Assembly (NCBI RefSeq): GCF_013283785.1
Contig: NZ_JABCPZ010000054.1
Coordinates: 1 to 50,000, forward strand
DNA from: Nonomuraea antri
GTDB lineage: Bacteria > Actinomycetota > Actinomycetes > Streptosporangiales > Streptosporangiaceae
Direction of reading: 5' to 3'
DNA: 50,000 bases
Part shown: positions 1-8,648 of the stretch, piece by piece
How the letters are laid out: each line of letters opens with the position of its first letter
How positions within the stretch are numbered: position 1 is the first letter of the stretch
The notes under the pieces: model-generated
What the model saw: only the letters and a program-made list of their open reading frames with translations
Told to the model about the DNA's origin: nothing
Databases searched by the model: none
Position numbers and translations under genes: made by a program

Positions 1-1
1 C

Positions 2-667
2 ACCCCGTCCGGCCACGAGCCGCCGGCCGCCACCGGCCCCTCGCGTTACGAGCAGCCGGGCGCCCCGACGTTCTCCGCCCCCGACGAGCCCACCCCTCCG
101 GCGGAGGGCGAGCCGGCCAGGGAGTACGGCGGCCCGTACGCGGCGCAGTCCCCCGAGGGCAACGTGCCCGGCACCACCCCGTCGAGCCCGTACGGCGGCG
201 CCCCGGGATACGGGCCGCAGCAGCCGGGCCCGCCCGGCTACGGCGCCCAGCAGCCCGGCCAGCCCGGCTATGGAGCTCAGCAGCCCGGCTATGACGGCAA
301 GCCAGGCGCCCCGGGTTACGGGCCGCCCGGCCCGTACCAGCAGAACTGGTCGGACGGCCGGCCGGGCAGCGGCCTGGCCACCGCCTCGCTGGTGCTCGGC
401 GTGGCCAGCCCGTTCCTGGTGTTCGTCTGTTTCACCGGCCTGATCACCGCCATCCTGTCGATCGTCTTCGGCGGCGTCGCGCTCAGCAGGGGCGCGGGCC
501 GGGGCCGGGCGATCGCCGGGATCGTGATCAGCGTGTTGTCGCTGATCCTGTTCGCGATCGTGGCCATCTGGTTCTGGAACGTCGTGCAGGAATGCGGCCA
601 GCTCCCAGGACAGCTCGCCGACCGGTGCTTCGAGGAGAAGTTCCCCTGGATGAACCGGGGCCGTTAG
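2..667 (+). CDS. DUF4190-type membrane protein (5' partial)
   Basis: The reading frame is open to the left edge, so the true start lies outside the window; an ATG-less internal GTG at 164 is not needed. The first 115 visible residues are a low-complexity Pro/Gly/Gln/Tyr region with repeated QQPG(Q/P)PGYG units. Two hydrophobic segments follow, around residues 125-155 and 160-190, separated by a short basic loop (SRGAGRGRA), which is the DUF4190 arrangement. The C-terminus has two Cys (QECGQ, ADRCF), probably outside the membrane. Proteins of this build are common actinobacterial membrane proteins of unknown role. The disordered N-terminus is presumably cytoplasmic. Its end overlaps the convergent sterol-carrier gene by 4 bp. 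Family assignment is fairly secure; function is unknown. Confidence 0.75.
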   Translation, partial: TPSGHEPPAATGPSRYEQPGAPTFSAPDEPTPPAEGEPAREYGGPYAAQSPEGNVPGTTPSSPYGGAPGYGPQQPGPPGYGAQQPGQPGYGAQQPGYDGKPGAPGYGPPGPYQQNWSDGRPGSGLATASLVLGVASPFLVFVCFTGLITAILSIVFGGVALSRGAGRGRAIAGIVISVLSLILFAIVAIWFWNVVQECGQLPGQLADRCFEEKFPWMNRGR

Positions 668-1101
668 AGCGGCAGGTGCGCCGACAGGTCGGCGCGCGCC
701 CCGCTGGCCGAGACCGCGCCTTTCGCCATGGCCTCGGCCCAGGTCAGCCGGCCGAGCGCGAGCTCGATCCAGGTCTTGGGGTCGGTCTCGACCACGTTCG
801 GCGGGGTGCCGCGCGTGTGTCTCGGGCCCTCGATGGCCTGCACGGCCGCGTACGGCGGCACGCGTACCTCGACCGTGCGGCCGGGCGCGGCGGCGGCGAG
901 CTTGTCGAGCAGGTGGCGCACGGCCTGGCGGCCCGCGTCGCGCTCCGGCTTGAGCCCCCGGTCGTAGGCGGCCAGCACGGCCGCGACCAGCGCGTCGGGC
1001 AGCGCGTCGGCCGGGCCGTCGTAGGCGGGCTCGTCCAGTGCGACGAGCTGGGCGTCGAGGGCCGTTCTCAGCTTTTCCCGGTCCATCTTGCGTGGTGGCA
1101 C
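664..1101 (-). CDS. sterol carrier family protein (maleylpyruvate-isomerase/SCP-like)
   Basis: A 145-residue protein starting [17 protein letters not shown]. The second half ([20 protein letters not shown], then [20 protein letters not shown] and [20 protein letters not shown]) is the actinobacterial 'sterol carrier family protein' pattern, a small SCP-2-like hydrophobic-ligand fold. These genes are often found near purine biosynthesis genes, and purL lies 14 kb away here. I chose the GTG at 1101 because GGGAG lies about 11 nt upstream and homologues carry a basic N-terminus; ATG at 1086 is the alternative. The real ligand and role are unknown. It is transcribed divergently from phoX. Confidence 0.7.
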   Translation of the reverse strand: MPPRKMDREKLRTALDAQLVALDEPAYDGPADALPDALVAAVLAAYDRGLKPERDAGRQAVRHLLDKLAAAAPGRTVEVRVPPYAAVQAIEGPRHTRGTPPNVVETDPKTWIELALGRLTWAEAMAKGAVSASGARADLSAHLPL

Positions 1102-1124
1102 CCGACCATTGTCTCCCGAACAGC

Positions 1125-1168
1125 GTTCATCGAGGCGGAGGTCCTCGTTCACCTGCGGTTTCTTCGGT
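1125..1168 (+). promoter_or_regulatory. candidate PHO box (PhoP-type 11-nt direct repeats) upstream of phoX
   Basis: Three units lie on an 11-nt grid: GTTCATC at 1125, GTTCACC at 1147 and GTTTCTT at 1158; the unit at 1136 is degenerate. GTTCACC plus four bases is the Streptomyces PhoP direct-repeat unit. A possible -10, TAACGT, lies at 1174-1179. The downstream gene encodes a PhoX phosphatase, which fits phosphate control. Confidence 0.5.
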
Positions 1169-1215
1169 GACCGTAACGTCCCCGCCGTACGAACGCGCAC
1201 TTTCTTGGAGGACCT

Positions 1216-3282
1216 GTGTCGAACCCCAACGGGGACGGCCGGCGCATGCTGCCGCTGCTTTCCACCCCGCACAAAGGTGGCCGATCCGCGCTGACCTGTC
1301 AGTTCCGTTGTGGCAACGCGTGCGCGCACGAGGTGTCCAACACCAGCGGAAACGCCTACTTCGGTGACGTGGTCAAGCAGGCGCTGTCGCGCCGCGGCGT
1401 GCTGCGCGCCGGCGCCCTGGGCGCGCTGGTGGCCGGCGCCGGGGTGGCGGGCGCGGTGCCCGCGCTGGCCGACGACCCCCAGGCGGCCGCCGCCGAGCCC
1501 GAGACCGCCGGCTTCTGGGGACGCGGTGACCTGCGCTTCACGCCCGTCCCGCCGAACAAGGACGACGCACTGCGCATCCCGGACGGCTACCGCTCCTCCG
1601 TGGTGGTGCGCTGGGGCGACCCGGTCCTGCCCGACGCGCCCGCGTTCGACTTCGACGCCCAGAGCGCCGACGCGCAGGGCAAGCAGTTCGGCTACAACTG
1701 CGACTTCGTCACGCTGTTCCCGATGGGCCACCACCGCGGCCTGCTCTGGGTCAACCACGAGTACAGCGACGAGCGGCTGATGTTCCGCGGCTACACCAAC
1801 GGCGCGGCGGCCACCGAGGAGCAGATCAGGATCGGCCTGGCCGCGCACGGCGGCTCGGTCGTCGAGGTCGAGCGGGTGCGCAACACCGGCGAGTGGCGTC
1901 TGACCACCAAGGGCCGCCGCCGCTACAACCGCCGCATCACCGCCCAGACCCCGATGCGCTTCTCCGGCCCGGCCGCCGGCGGCGCGCTGCTGAAGACCGC
2001 CGCCGACCCGGCCGGCACGACGCCGCTGGGCATGCTGAACAACTGCGCCGGCGGCACCACCCCGTGGGGCACGGTGCTGACCGCCGAGGAGAACTTCGAC
2101 CAGTACTTCGTCAACGGCCCCGCGAACCCGGGCAACGCCCGCTACGGGATCCCGACCGGCGTCTCGTCGAGCAGCCGCCGCTTCGACCGGGTCGAGGAGC
2201 GCTTCGACCTGGCCAAGCACCCGAACGAGGTGAACAGGTTCGGGTGGATCGTGGAGATCGACCCGTTCGACCCGGACTCGACCCCGATCAAGCGCACCGC
2301 GCTCGGCCGGTTCAAGCACGAGGCCGCCAACACCACGATCGCCCGCGACGGCCGCCTGGTCGTGTACATGGGTGACGACTCCCGCTTCGAGTACATCTAC
2401 AAGTACGTCTCGAAGGACCGCTACATCCCCGGCTTCGACCGGCACAACCGCAGGCTGCTGGACGAGGGCACCCTGTACGTGGCCAGGTTCACCGGCGACA
2501 GCCCGGCCACCGAACTGGACGGCACCGGCAAGCTGCCCTCCGACGGCCTGTTCGACGGCTCGGGCGAGTGGATCCCGCTGGCCTCCGGCACCCGGTCGCA
2601 CGTGCCCGGCATGACGGCCGAGGAGGTCTACGTCTTCACCCGTCTGGCCGCGGACAAGGTCGGGGCGACGAAGATGGACCGTCCCGAGGACATGGAGCGC
2701 AACCCGGTCACCGGCGGTGTCTACGTGGCGCTGACCAACAACTCCAACCGCACCGCGGCCCAGGTGGACGAGGCCAACCCGCGCGCCTCCAACAAGCACG
2801 GCCACGTGCTGGAGATCGTCGAGCGGCGCGACGACGCGGGCGCTTCGACGTTCGCCTGGTCGCTGCCGCTGGTCTGCGGCGACCCGAACGACCCGAACAC
2901 GTACTTCGCCGGCTACGACAAGACCAAGGTCTCGCCGATCTCCTGCCCGGACAACCTGGCCTTCGACCGCGACGGTAACCTGTGGATCTCCACGGACGGC
3001 AACCAGCTCGGCAGCAACGACGGCCTGTTCGTCATGCCGGTGCAGGGGCGCGAGCGCGGGTACCTGCGCCAGTTCCTCACGGTGCCGCTGGGCGCGGAGA
3101 CCTGCGGCCCGATGGTCACCTCCGACCAGCGCAGCGTGTTCGTCGCGGTGCAGCACCCGGGCGAGGTCGACGGCGCGACCCCGGACAACCCGGCCAGCCG
3201 CTGGCCCGACGGCGAGGGCGGCCAGCCGCGCCCGTCGGTCGCGGTGGTCTGGCACGGCCGGGGGCACAAGATCGGCTCTTGA
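1216..3282 (+). CDS. phoX: PhoX family phosphatase (DUF839), Tat-exported
   Basis: A 688-residue secreted phosphatase of the PhoX family, which uses Ca/Fe cofactors to release phosphate from organic phosphomonoesters outside the cell. The N-terminus has the family's conserved segment [14 protein letters not shown] before a twin-arginine signal ([22 protein letters not shown] near residues 59-60), then a mature domain beginning ADDPQ. Later family signatures include [72 protein letters not shown] and [11 protein letters not shown]. The GTG start has an excellent GGAGG site 5 nt upstream. The gene stands alone, behind PHO-box-like repeats, consistent with a phosphate-starvation enzyme. Product call is secure; exact substrate is unknown. 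Confidence 0.9.
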   Translation: MSNPNGDGRRMLPLLSTPHKGGRSALTCQFRCGNACAHEVSNTSGNAYFGDVVKQALSRRGVLRAGALGALVAGAGVAGAVPALADDPQAAAAEPETAGFWGRGDLRFTPVPPNKDDALRIPDGYRSSVVVRWGDPVLPDAPAFDFDAQSADAQGKQFGYNCDFVTLFPMGHHRGLLWVNHEYSDERLMFRGYTNGAAATEEQIRIGLAAHGGSVVEVERVRNTGEWRLTTKGRRRYNRRITAQTPMRFSGPAAGGALLKTAADPAGTTPLGMLNNCAGGTTPWGTVLTAEENFDQYFVNGPANPGNARYGIPTGVSSSSRRFDRVEERFDLAKHPNEVNRFGWIVEIDPFDPDSTPIKRTALGRFKHEAANTTIARDGRLVVYMGDDSRFEYIYKYVSKDRYIPGFDRHNRRLLDEGTLYVARFTGDSPATELDGTGKLPSDGLFDGSGEWIPLASGTRSHVPGMTAEEVYVFTRLAADKVGATKMDRPEDMERNPVTGGVYVALTNNSNRTAAQVDEANPRASNKHGHVLEIVERRDDAGASTFAWSLPLVCGDPNDPNTYFAGYDKTKVSPISCPDNLAFDRDGNLWISTDGNQLGSNDGLFVMPVQGRERGYLRQFLTVPLGAETCGPMVTSDQRSVFVAVQHPGEVDGATPDNPASRWPDGEGGQPRPSVAVVWHGRGHKIGS

Positions 3283-3296
3283 GCGGATTTAATCAG

Positions 3297-3327
3297 TTGA
3301 CCTCAAGTTAACTTGAGGAACTAGATT
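3297..3327 (+). promoter_or_regulatory. SoxR-type promoter (SoxR box between -35 and -10)
   Basis: A perfect 18-bp palindrome CCTCAAGTTAACTTGAGG occupies 3301-3318. It is flanked by -35 TTGACC (3297-3302) and -10 TAGATT (3322-3327) with a 19-bp spacer, the over-long spacing of MerR-family activated promoters. Palindrome and layout match the E. coli soxS SoxR site. The expected start site falls at about 3334-3335, on the A of the ABC-transporter ATG, so the mRNA would be leaderless. No soxR gene is in the window. Confidence 0.92.
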
Positions 3328-3334
3328 CCATGTC

Positions 3335-5215
3335 ATGAGCATGGAAGTGACCGCCTGGCATCAGCTGTATTCGTTGAACAACCAGCAGAAGGAGCGTCGC
3401 CCGCTGTCGCGGGCGACGCTCCGCCGCATCGCCGCCTTCGCCCGTCCGCACCGCAGACGCATCGCGTTGTTCCTGGTGCTGAGCGTGGTGATGGCGGCGC
3501 TGGCGGTGGTGGCGCCGCTGCTGGCCGGTCAGGTGGTCAACGCGATCGTCAACGGTGACCCGTTCAGCGTGGTCGGCTCGACCGCGGCGCTGATCGCGGG
3601 CCTGGCGATCGTCGAGGCCGGGCTCGGGCTGGTGAACCGGTGGCTGTCGGCGGGGCTGGGCGAGGGGCTGATCCTGGACCTGCGCACCGCCGTCTTCGAC
3701 CACGTGCAGCGCATGCCGATCGCGTTCTTCACCAGGACGCGGACGGGCGCGCTCGTCAGCCGGCTGAACAACGACGTGATCGGCGCGCAGCGGGCCTTCA
3801 CCGACACCCTGTCCAGCGTGGTGGGCAACCTGGTGACGCTGGTGCTGACACTCACCGTGATGATCGGCATCTCCTGGCAGATCACGTTGCTCGCGCTGTT
3901 GCTGCTGCCGGTGTTCGTGCTGCCGGCCCGGCGCATGGGCACCAGGATCGCCAGGCTCAGGCGCGAGGCCGCCGACCACAACGCGGCCATGGGCACCCAG
4001 ATGACCGAGCGGTTCTCCGCCCCCGGCGCGACGCTGGTCAAGCTGTTCGGCCGGCCCGCGCACGAGTCGGCCGAGTTCGCCGCCCGCGCCAGGCGGGTGC
4101 GCGACATCGGCGTGCGCACCGCCATGAACCAGTCGGTCTTCGTCACCGCGCTGACGCTGGTCTCCGCGCTGGCGCTGGCCCTGGTGTACGGCCTGGGCGG
4201 CTTCTACGCCCTGCGCGACCAGCTCGAACCCGGCGCGGTCGTGGCGCTGGCCCTGCTGCTGACCCGCCTGTACGCCCCGCTGACCTCGCTGGCCAGCGCC
4301 AGGGTGGACGTGATGAGCGCGGTCGTCAGCTTCGAGCGGGTCTTCGAGGTGCTCGACCTGGAGCCGCTCATCAAGGAGAAGCCGGGCGCCCGCGAGGTCC
4401 CCGAAGGCCCGATCTCGGTCGAGTTCGACGACGTGCGCTTCGCCTACCCGTCGGCCGACAAGGTTTCGCTGGCCTCGCTGGAGGAGGTCGCCGTCCTGGA
4501 CAACCGGGGTGGCGAGGAGGTGCTGCACGGGGTGTCGTTCACGGCCGAGCCCGGGCAGATGGTGGCGCTCGTCGGCTCGTCCGGCGCGGGCAAGTCCACG
4601 ATCGCGCAGCTCCTGCCCAGGCTCTACGACGTCGACTCGGGCGCGGTGCGCCTCGGCGGCGTGGACGTGCGCGACCTGACCGCCGACTCCATCCGCGACA
4701 CGCTCGGCATGGTCACCCAGGACGGCCACCTGTTCCACGAGACGATCAGGGCGAACCTGCTGCTGGCCCGCCCTTCGGCGAGCGAGGAGGAGATCTGGGA
4801 CGCCCTGACCAGGGCCCGCCTGGCCGCCCTGATCGAATCGCTGCCCGACGGGCTCGACACGGTCGTGGGCGAGCGCGGCTACCGGCTGTCGGGCGGCGAG
4901 CGCCAGCGGCTGACCATCGCCAGGCTGCTGCTGGCCAGGCCCAGGGTGGTCATCCTGGACGAGGCCACCGCGGCGCTCGACTCCACCTCCGAGGCCGCCG
5001 TGCAGGCCGCGCTGGGCGAGGCGCTGGAAGGCAGGACCGCCGTGGTGATCGCGCACCGGCTGTCCACCATCAGGGCCGCCGACCTCATCCTGGTGATCGA
5101 GGACGGCCGGGTGGTCGAGCGCGGCACCCACGCCGAGCTGCTCGCGGCCGGCGGCCGCTACGAGGAGCTGTACCGCACTCAGTTCGAGGACCCGGCGGTC
5201 ACGGTGGCGGCGTGA
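3335..5215 (+). CDS. ABC exporter, fused permease-ATPase, SoxR-controlled
   Basis: A 626-residue half-transporter with an ABC_membrane domain (about residues 35-330, six TM segments) followed by a nucleotide-binding domain. Walker A GSSGAGKS is near residue 414, the signature LSGGE near 518, Walker B VVILDEATAALD around 538-549, and the H-loop IAHRLS follows. It probably dimerises and exports a small toxic or redox-active molecule; the substrate cannot be read. It sits immediately behind a perfect SoxR promoter. In Streptomyces coelicolor the small SoxR regulon is known to include an ABC transporter (SCO7008), so this is a likely counterpart. The ATG at 3335 has no Shine-Dalgarno and coincides with the predicted transcription start. 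Its last 37 bp overlap the convergent MFS gene. Confidence 0.9.
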   Translation: MSMEVTAWHQLYSLNNQQKERRPLSRATLRRIAAFARPHRRRIALFLVLSVVMAALAVVAPLLAGQVVNAIVNGDPFSVVGSTAALIAGLAIVEAGLGLVNRWLSAGLGEGLILDLRTAVFDHVQRMPIAFFTRTRTGALVSRLNNDVIGAQRAFTDTLSSVVGNLVTLVLTLTVMIGISWQITLLALLLLPVFVLPARRMGTRIARLRREAADHNAAMGTQMTERFSAPGATLVKLFGRPAHESAEFAARARRVRDIGVRTAMNQSVFVTALTLVSALALALVYGLGGFYALRDQLEPGAVVALALLLTRLYAPLTSLASARVDVMSAVVSFERVFEVLDLEPLIKEKPGAREVPEGPISVEFDDVRFAYPSADKVSLASLEEVAVLDNRGGEEVLHGVSFTAEPGQMVALVGSSGAGKSTIAQLLPRLYDVDSGAVRLGGVDVRDLTADSIRDTLGMVTQDGHLFHETIRANLLLARPSASEEEIWDALTRARLAALIESLPDGLDTVVGERGYRLSGGERQRLTIARLLLARPRVVILDEATAALDSTSEAAVQAALGEALEGRTAVVIAHRLSTIRAADLILVIEDGRVVERGTHAELLAAGGRYEELYRTQFEDPAVTVAA

Positions 5216-6597
5216 GCGTCGTCCTTCCTGAGCTCGCGCGGGGGACGGCGGAGCGCGTACAGGCTGATCGGGATCCCGGCCAGCACCACCGCCGCCGCGA
5301 TCACCAGCGTGAACTGGTAGGCGTCGAGGAAGGCGACCAGCGGCGGCTGGTCGCTCGCGCTCTGGCTGGAGGTCATGAACGCGCCCAGCACGGTGATGCC
5401 GAGCAGCCCGAACACCTCGCGCGAGACGTTCAGCACCCCTGAGGCCACGCCGGACCTGCCCTTGGGCATCCCGTCCAGGATCGCCGCGGTCAGCGGCACC
5501 AGCAGGCCGGCGCCGAGTCCGTACAGCACGAACCAGGGGGCGACGTCGGCGTAGGTGCCGTCGGCGCCGACCCCGGCGAGCAGGTAGATCGCCACCGCCA
5601 TGAGCGCCATGCCGAGCGCGACCGTGCGCCCCATGCCCAGCAGCGCGCTGACCCGCTGCGACAGGATCGCGACCACGCCCATGACCAGGGCCATCGGCAC
5701 GAAGGCGGCGCCCGCCTCGGTGGGGGAGAAGCCGAGCACGTTCTGCAGCCACAGGGCGCTGAAGAAGTAGATGCCGAACACGCCGAACGACCAGATGCCC
5801 ATGGTCAGCAGCCCGCCGCTGAACACCCGGGCGCGGAACAGCGACAGGTCGATCATCGGCTCCGCGGCCCGCGACTCGGCCAGCAGGAACGCCGCCGCCG
5901 CCAGCCCCGACACGCCGAACGCGGCCAGGATCTCCGGCGAGGTCCAGCCCGCGGCCTCGCCCTCGATGAGCGCGTACGTCAGCGCGAACAGGCTCAGCGC
6001 GGAGGTGAACAGCCCGGGCAGGTCGAGGCTGTGCCGCACGCGGGCGAGGTCGGGACGTACCGCCCACAGCGCCAGTCCGAACGTCACCACGCCGATCGGC
6101 ACGTTGATCAGGTAGATCCAGCCCCAGTGCAGGTGCTCGCTGATGAACCCGCCGGTCACCGGCCCGAGCGCCATCGACAGCGCCCCGGCCGAGCTCCAGA
6201 TGCCCACCGCCCGGCCGCGTTCCGCGGGGTCGGGGAAGAGCTGGGTGATCAGCGCGAGCGCGGTGGGGGTCAGCAGCGCCGCGCCGACGCCCTGCACGGC
6301 GCGCGCGGCGATCAGCAGCGACCCGCTGGTGGCCAGCCCGGCGGCCAGCGAGGCGAACGTGAAGACGGCCAGGCCGGACAGGAACACGCGCCGGGCGCCG
6401 AAGACGTCGGCGAGCCGGCCGCCGGCCAGCATGAGGCCCGCGAACACCAGGATGTACGAGCTGACGATCCACTCCAGGCCGGAGATGGTCAGGCCGAGCT
6501 CCCGCTGGATCGTCGGGAGGGCCACGTTGCCCACATTGTTGTCCAGGTACGTCATGAAGGTGCCGAGTGTCACGGCCCCCAACGCCCACCAACGCAT
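5179..6597 (-). CDS. DHA2-family MFS drug exporter (14 TM, EmrB/QacA type)
   Basis: A 472-residue proton-coupled exporter. The N-terminus reads TFMTYLDNNVGNVALPTIQ, matching the DHA2 motif D1 (LDxTxVNVALP) with a substitution. Motif A is GGRLADVFGARRVFL, motif C-like sequence is SAGALSMALGPVTGGFI, and there are about 14 hydrophobic segments. An AGGAGG site lies 6 nt before the ATG. It diverges from a tetR gene across a 50-bp region packed with repeated half-sites, so it is almost certainly the TetR target. Substrate unknown. It converges with and overlaps the SoxR-linked ABC exporter. Confidence 0.9.
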   Translation of the reverse strand: MRWWALGAVTLGTFMTYLDNNVGNVALPTIQRELGLTISGLEWIVSSYILVFAGLMLAGGRLADVFGARRVFLSGLAVFTFASLAAGLATSGSLLIAARAVQGVGAALLTPTALALITQLFPDPAERGRAVGIWSSAGALSMALGPVTGGFISEHLHWGWIYLINVPIGVVTFGLALWAVRPDLARVRHSLDLPGLFTSALSLFALTYALIEGEAAGWTSPEILAAFGVSGLAAAAFLLAESRAAEPMIDLSLFRARVFSGGLLTMGIWSFGVFGIYFFSALWLQNVLGFSPTEAGAAFVPMALVMGVVAILSQRVSALLGMGRTVALGMALMAVAIYLLAGVGADGTYADVAPWFVLYGLGAGLLVPLTAAILDGMPKGRSGVASGVLNVSREVFGLLGITVLGAFMTSSQSASDQPPLVAFLDAYQFTLVIAAAVVLAGIPISLYALRRPPRELRKDDAHAATVTAGSSN

Positions 6598-6608
6598 GAA
6601 ATTTCCTC

Positions 6609-6657
6609 CTATACGCCGTACTTGTACGTCGTATAGTTGAACTTGTACGGCGTATAG
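6609..6657. promoter_or_regulatory. TetR operator array between divergent mfs and tetR
   Basis: An imperfect palindrome has arms 6609-6621 (CTATACGCCGTAC) and 6624-6636 (GTACGTCGTATAG), one mismatch per arm and a 2-nt centre. A third half-site, GTACGGCGTATAG, lies at 6645-6657 as a direct repeat of the second arm, 21 bp downstream (two helical turns). A -10-like TATAGT lies at 6653-6658. The array lies directly upstream of both divergent starts, so binding would block both promoters. Confidence 0.8.
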
Positions 6658-6669
6658 TTGTCAACCGTG

Positions 6670-7338
6670 ATGGGAAAGCTGACCGCGCGGTCGATCGTGG
6701 AACGGGCGCTGGAGATCGGTGACACCGACGGGATCGACGCGGTGACGATCCGGCGTCTGGCCACCGACCTGGGCGTCACCCCCATGGCCCTCTACTGGCA
6801 CTTCAAGAACAAGGACCAGCTGCTCGTCGGCATGGCCGACCACCTGATCGCGGACTTCGTGCCGGAGCCGGCCGACGAACGTCCCTGGCAGGTGAGGTTG
6901 CGCGAGCTGACCGTGGGGCTGATCGGCACCCTGCGCGCGCATCCGTGCGCCAAGGCCGTGCTGGAGCAGGTCGACCAGACGGCCGTGCCGAACTTCCTGG
7001 CCGTATGGGACCTGGCGCTCGGCCTGGCCCGCACCGCCGGGTTCGACGTCGAGGAGAGCTGCCTGATCTCCAAGTACCTGCTGACCAGCGTGATCGCCAT
7101 CGCCGACGCGCCGGTGCACTTCCAGTCCGCGCACACCCCGGCGGAGATCGCGGAGCTGGTGCGGGTGAAACGGCTCGGGCTGCAGTCGCTGCCGGTGGAG
7201 AAGTATCCGCACCTGGTGGAGATGGCCACGCCGATGGCCGGCGCGCTCGACCCCGGCCTGTACGACTCGTTCGGCGTCGAGCTGGTGATGAGCGGCATAG
7301 AGGCGCTGGCGGCGAAACGTCTAGAGTCGGGGGCATGA
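6670..7338 (+). CDS. TetR/AcrR family repressor
   Basis: A repressor of about 222 residues. The N-terminal helix-turn-helix is SIVERALEIGDTDGIDAVTI then RRLATDLGVTPMALYWHFKN, followed by an all-helical ligand-binding domain of the TetR_C type (LRELTVGLIGTLRAHPCAKA; VPNFLAVWDLALGLARTAGF). It probably represses itself and the divergent MFS pump, with an exported drug as inducer. Start is uncertain: ATG 6670, GTG 6667 and TTG 6658 are in frame and none has a Shine-Dalgarno. TATAGT at 6653-6658 would place transcription start near 6665-6670, suggesting leaderless translation. The stop overlaps the next start as ATGA. Confidence 0.87.
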   Translation: MGKLTARSIVERALEIGDTDGIDAVTIRRLATDLGVTPMALYWHFKNKDQLLVGMADHLIADFVPEPADERPWQVRLRELTVGLIGTLRAHPCAKAVLEQVDQTAVPNFLAVWDLALGLARTAGFDVEESCLISKYLLTSVIAIADAPVHFQSAHTPAEIAELVRVKRLGLQSLPVEKYPHLVEMATPMAGALDPGLYDSFGVELVMSGIEALAAKRLESGA

Positions 7339-8081
7339 CGTTCGAGCTGGTATGCGAGATCGAACCACCGACCGCGCCCGATCTGAAGCACGTCCGACAC
7401 CAGATCGGCACGCTCAGCACGATCGCGCACTCGTTCCTGATCCCCGACAACCACATCGGGCGGGCGACGGTGTCGAGCGTGGCAGTCGCGCACGAGGTGC
7501 AGGCCATGGGCGGGCGCGGCATCGCCTGTCTCAACTCCCGTGACCGCAACCTGCTGGGCTTCCGCCGCGACCTGCTCACGGCCGCCGCGTACGGGGTCGA
7601 GAGCTTCCTCTTCGTCTACGGCGACAAGCCGACGAGCGGCAACCGGACCAGCGACCTGACCGTGCGCTCCATGATCGAGGAGGCCAGGGCGTTCTCGCCG
7701 GGCTTCCGCGTCGGCGCCGCCGCCGCGCTGCGCCCGCTGCCGGCCTGGAAGCGGTCGGCCGACTTCCTGTTCTCCCAGGTCAGCTACTCGGTGGAGGCAC
7801 AGCTGCGGTGGCGCGAGTCGCAGCCGGTCGACGTGCCCGTCTACGCCGGCGTCATGGTGCTGGCCAGCGAGAACCACGCCCGCCGGCTGGCCGCCGCCAT
7901 CCCGGACATCGACATCCCCGAGGACCTCGTCAGGCGCGTGTCACTGGACCGGATGGCGGGGGTGGCCGCCGCCTGCGAGCAGGTGCTGGCCATCCGCGAT
8001 TCCGGCGCGTTCGCCGGCGTGCACCTCGTCCCGGTCTCCCGCTACCGCGACGTCGAGGCCCGGCTGGCGACCGCGCTCTAG
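7335..8081 (+). CDS. methylenetetrahydrofolate reductase-like protein
   Basis: A 248-residue TIM-barrel protein of the methylenetetrahydrofolate reductase family. Visible family segments are FELVCEIEPPTAPDLKHVRH, a Thr/Asn-containing substrate region (IPDNHIGRATVSSVAVAHEV), CLNSRDRNLLGFRRDLLTAA and ESFLFVYGDKP followed by RTSDLTVRSMIEEA. MTHFRs reduce 5,10-methylene-THF to 5-methyl-THF with FAD. This copy is shorter than MetF (about 290 residues) and is not next to methionine genes, so it may be a secondary or specialised enzyme. The ATG overlaps the tetR stop by 4 bp, so the two genes are translationally coupled, which is an odd pairing for a pump regulator. Family call good; reaction inferred. 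Confidence 0.75.
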   Translation: MTFELVCEIEPPTAPDLKHVRHQIGTLSTIAHSFLIPDNHIGRATVSSVAVAHEVQAMGGRGIACLNSRDRNLLGFRRDLLTAAAYGVESFLFVYGDKPTSGNRTSDLTVRSMIEEARAFSPGFRVGAAAALRPLPAWKRSADFLFSQVSYSVEAQLRWRESQPVDVPVYAGVMVLASENHARRLAAAIPDIDIPEDLVRRVSLDRMAGVAAACEQVLAIRDSGAFAGVHLVPVSRYRDVEARLATAL

Positions 8082-8398
8082 ATCAGGCCGAGTCTCAGCA
8101 TCAGCGCACGGTCGAGCTCGGCGGCTTCGTGCGCTTCCAGCGCGCCCTTGAAGTCGCCGAGTCTCGATTCCGTGATCGAGTAGATCTGGTCGGTCAGAAT
8201 GCGCGACTTCCTGCCATCGAACTCGATCTCAGGCCGGTAGATGGCGGGCCCCGCGCTCGTGGACGTCAGTGCCACGGTTATCGTGCTCGTGCAGAAACGG
8301 TCCGACTGGATGATCACGGCGTAGCGACGACCTTGCTGCTCGTGTCCTTGTGCACCTGGAAGCGCTTTGATCTCGTAGATCGCGCCTCGGAATATCAC
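8078..8398 (-). CDS. MazF/PemK-type toxin (mRNA interferase)
   Basis: A 106-residue protein with the MazF/PemK opening (IFRGAIYEIKALPG), the conserved core QQGRRYAVIIQSDRFCTSTI and VALTSTSAGPAIYRPEIEF, and the later strand SRILTDQIYSITESRLGDF. MazF family members cut mRNA (or tRNA) when the antitoxin is degraded. It starts with GTG, overlapping the antitoxin stop as GTGA, so it is translated after the antitoxin. Its stop overlaps the convergent MTHFR-like gene by 4 bp. Toxin identity is firm; the cleavage sequence is unknown. Confidence 0.85.
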   Translation of the reverse strand: MIFRGAIYEIKALPGAQGHEQQGRRYAVIIQSDRFCTSTITVALTSTSAGPAIYRPEIEFDGRKSRILTDQIYSITESRLGDFKGALEAHEAAELDRALMLRLGLI

Positions 8399-8619
8399 TC
8401 GGAAACGCCCATGAAGCGCTGGATGGCCAGCATCTCGCTCTGGTCGTCAGGGTCGTTCCGCAACCGGTCGGCATCGGCCGCCGCCTGCTTCAGCAGCATT
8501 TCCTTGTACGTGTGGAGTATGGCGTAGCGCACGGCCTCGGAGCGGCTTCGTGTCTCTCCCGCGAGCGCACGAAGGGCGGTTTCCATCGCCTCATCAGTGC
8601 GGACATTGAGCGTTCCCAT
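8395..8619 (-). CDS. RHH antitoxin of the MazF pair
   Basis: A 74-residue protein, MGTLNVRTDEAMETALRALA then GETRSRSEAVRYAILHTYKE, showing the ribbon-helix-helix pattern: a basic N-terminal beta strand (NVRTDE), helix, turn with SRSEAVR, helix. The acidic C-terminal tail (DADRLRNDPDDQSEMLAIQR) probably wraps the toxin. It should bind DNA as a dimer and autoregulate from the palindrome at 8627-8647 just upstream. It overlaps the toxin start by 4 bp, the normal antitoxin-first order. Confidence 0.85.
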   Translation of the reverse strand: MGTLNVRTDEAMETALRALAGETRSRSEAVRYAILHTYKEMLLKQAAADADRLRNDPDDQSEMLAIQRFMGVSE

Positions 8620-8626
8620 GGAATGA

Positions 8627-8647
8627 GTGTAACACGTTTTGTAATAC
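8627..8647. promoter_or_regulatory. candidate antitoxin operator
   Basis: Inverted repeat GTGTAACA (8627-8634) and TGTAATAC (8640-8647), 5-nt spacer, 8 nt upstream of the antitoxin ATG. On the minus strand it contains TTACAC, a plausible -10. AT-rich compared with its surroundings. Confidence 0.6.
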
Positions 8648-8648
8648 G

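Noticed and set aside
664..3267. Very long minus-strand frame opposite phoX
   Set aside because: Composition is an Arg/Val/Gly/His-rich antisense shadow; only its last 146 codons form a real family protein (sterol carrier). phoX on the other strand is unmistakable.
6621..6660. 21-bp-spaced direct repeat as a phage attachment site
   Set aside because: The repeat is explained by TetR half-sites between divergent genes; no integrase or tRNA is near.
3308..6664. 1118-codon minus-strand frame across the ABC and MFS genes
   Set aside because: Shadow of the real frames; no recognisable domain, and it contains the MFS sequence in the wrong frame.
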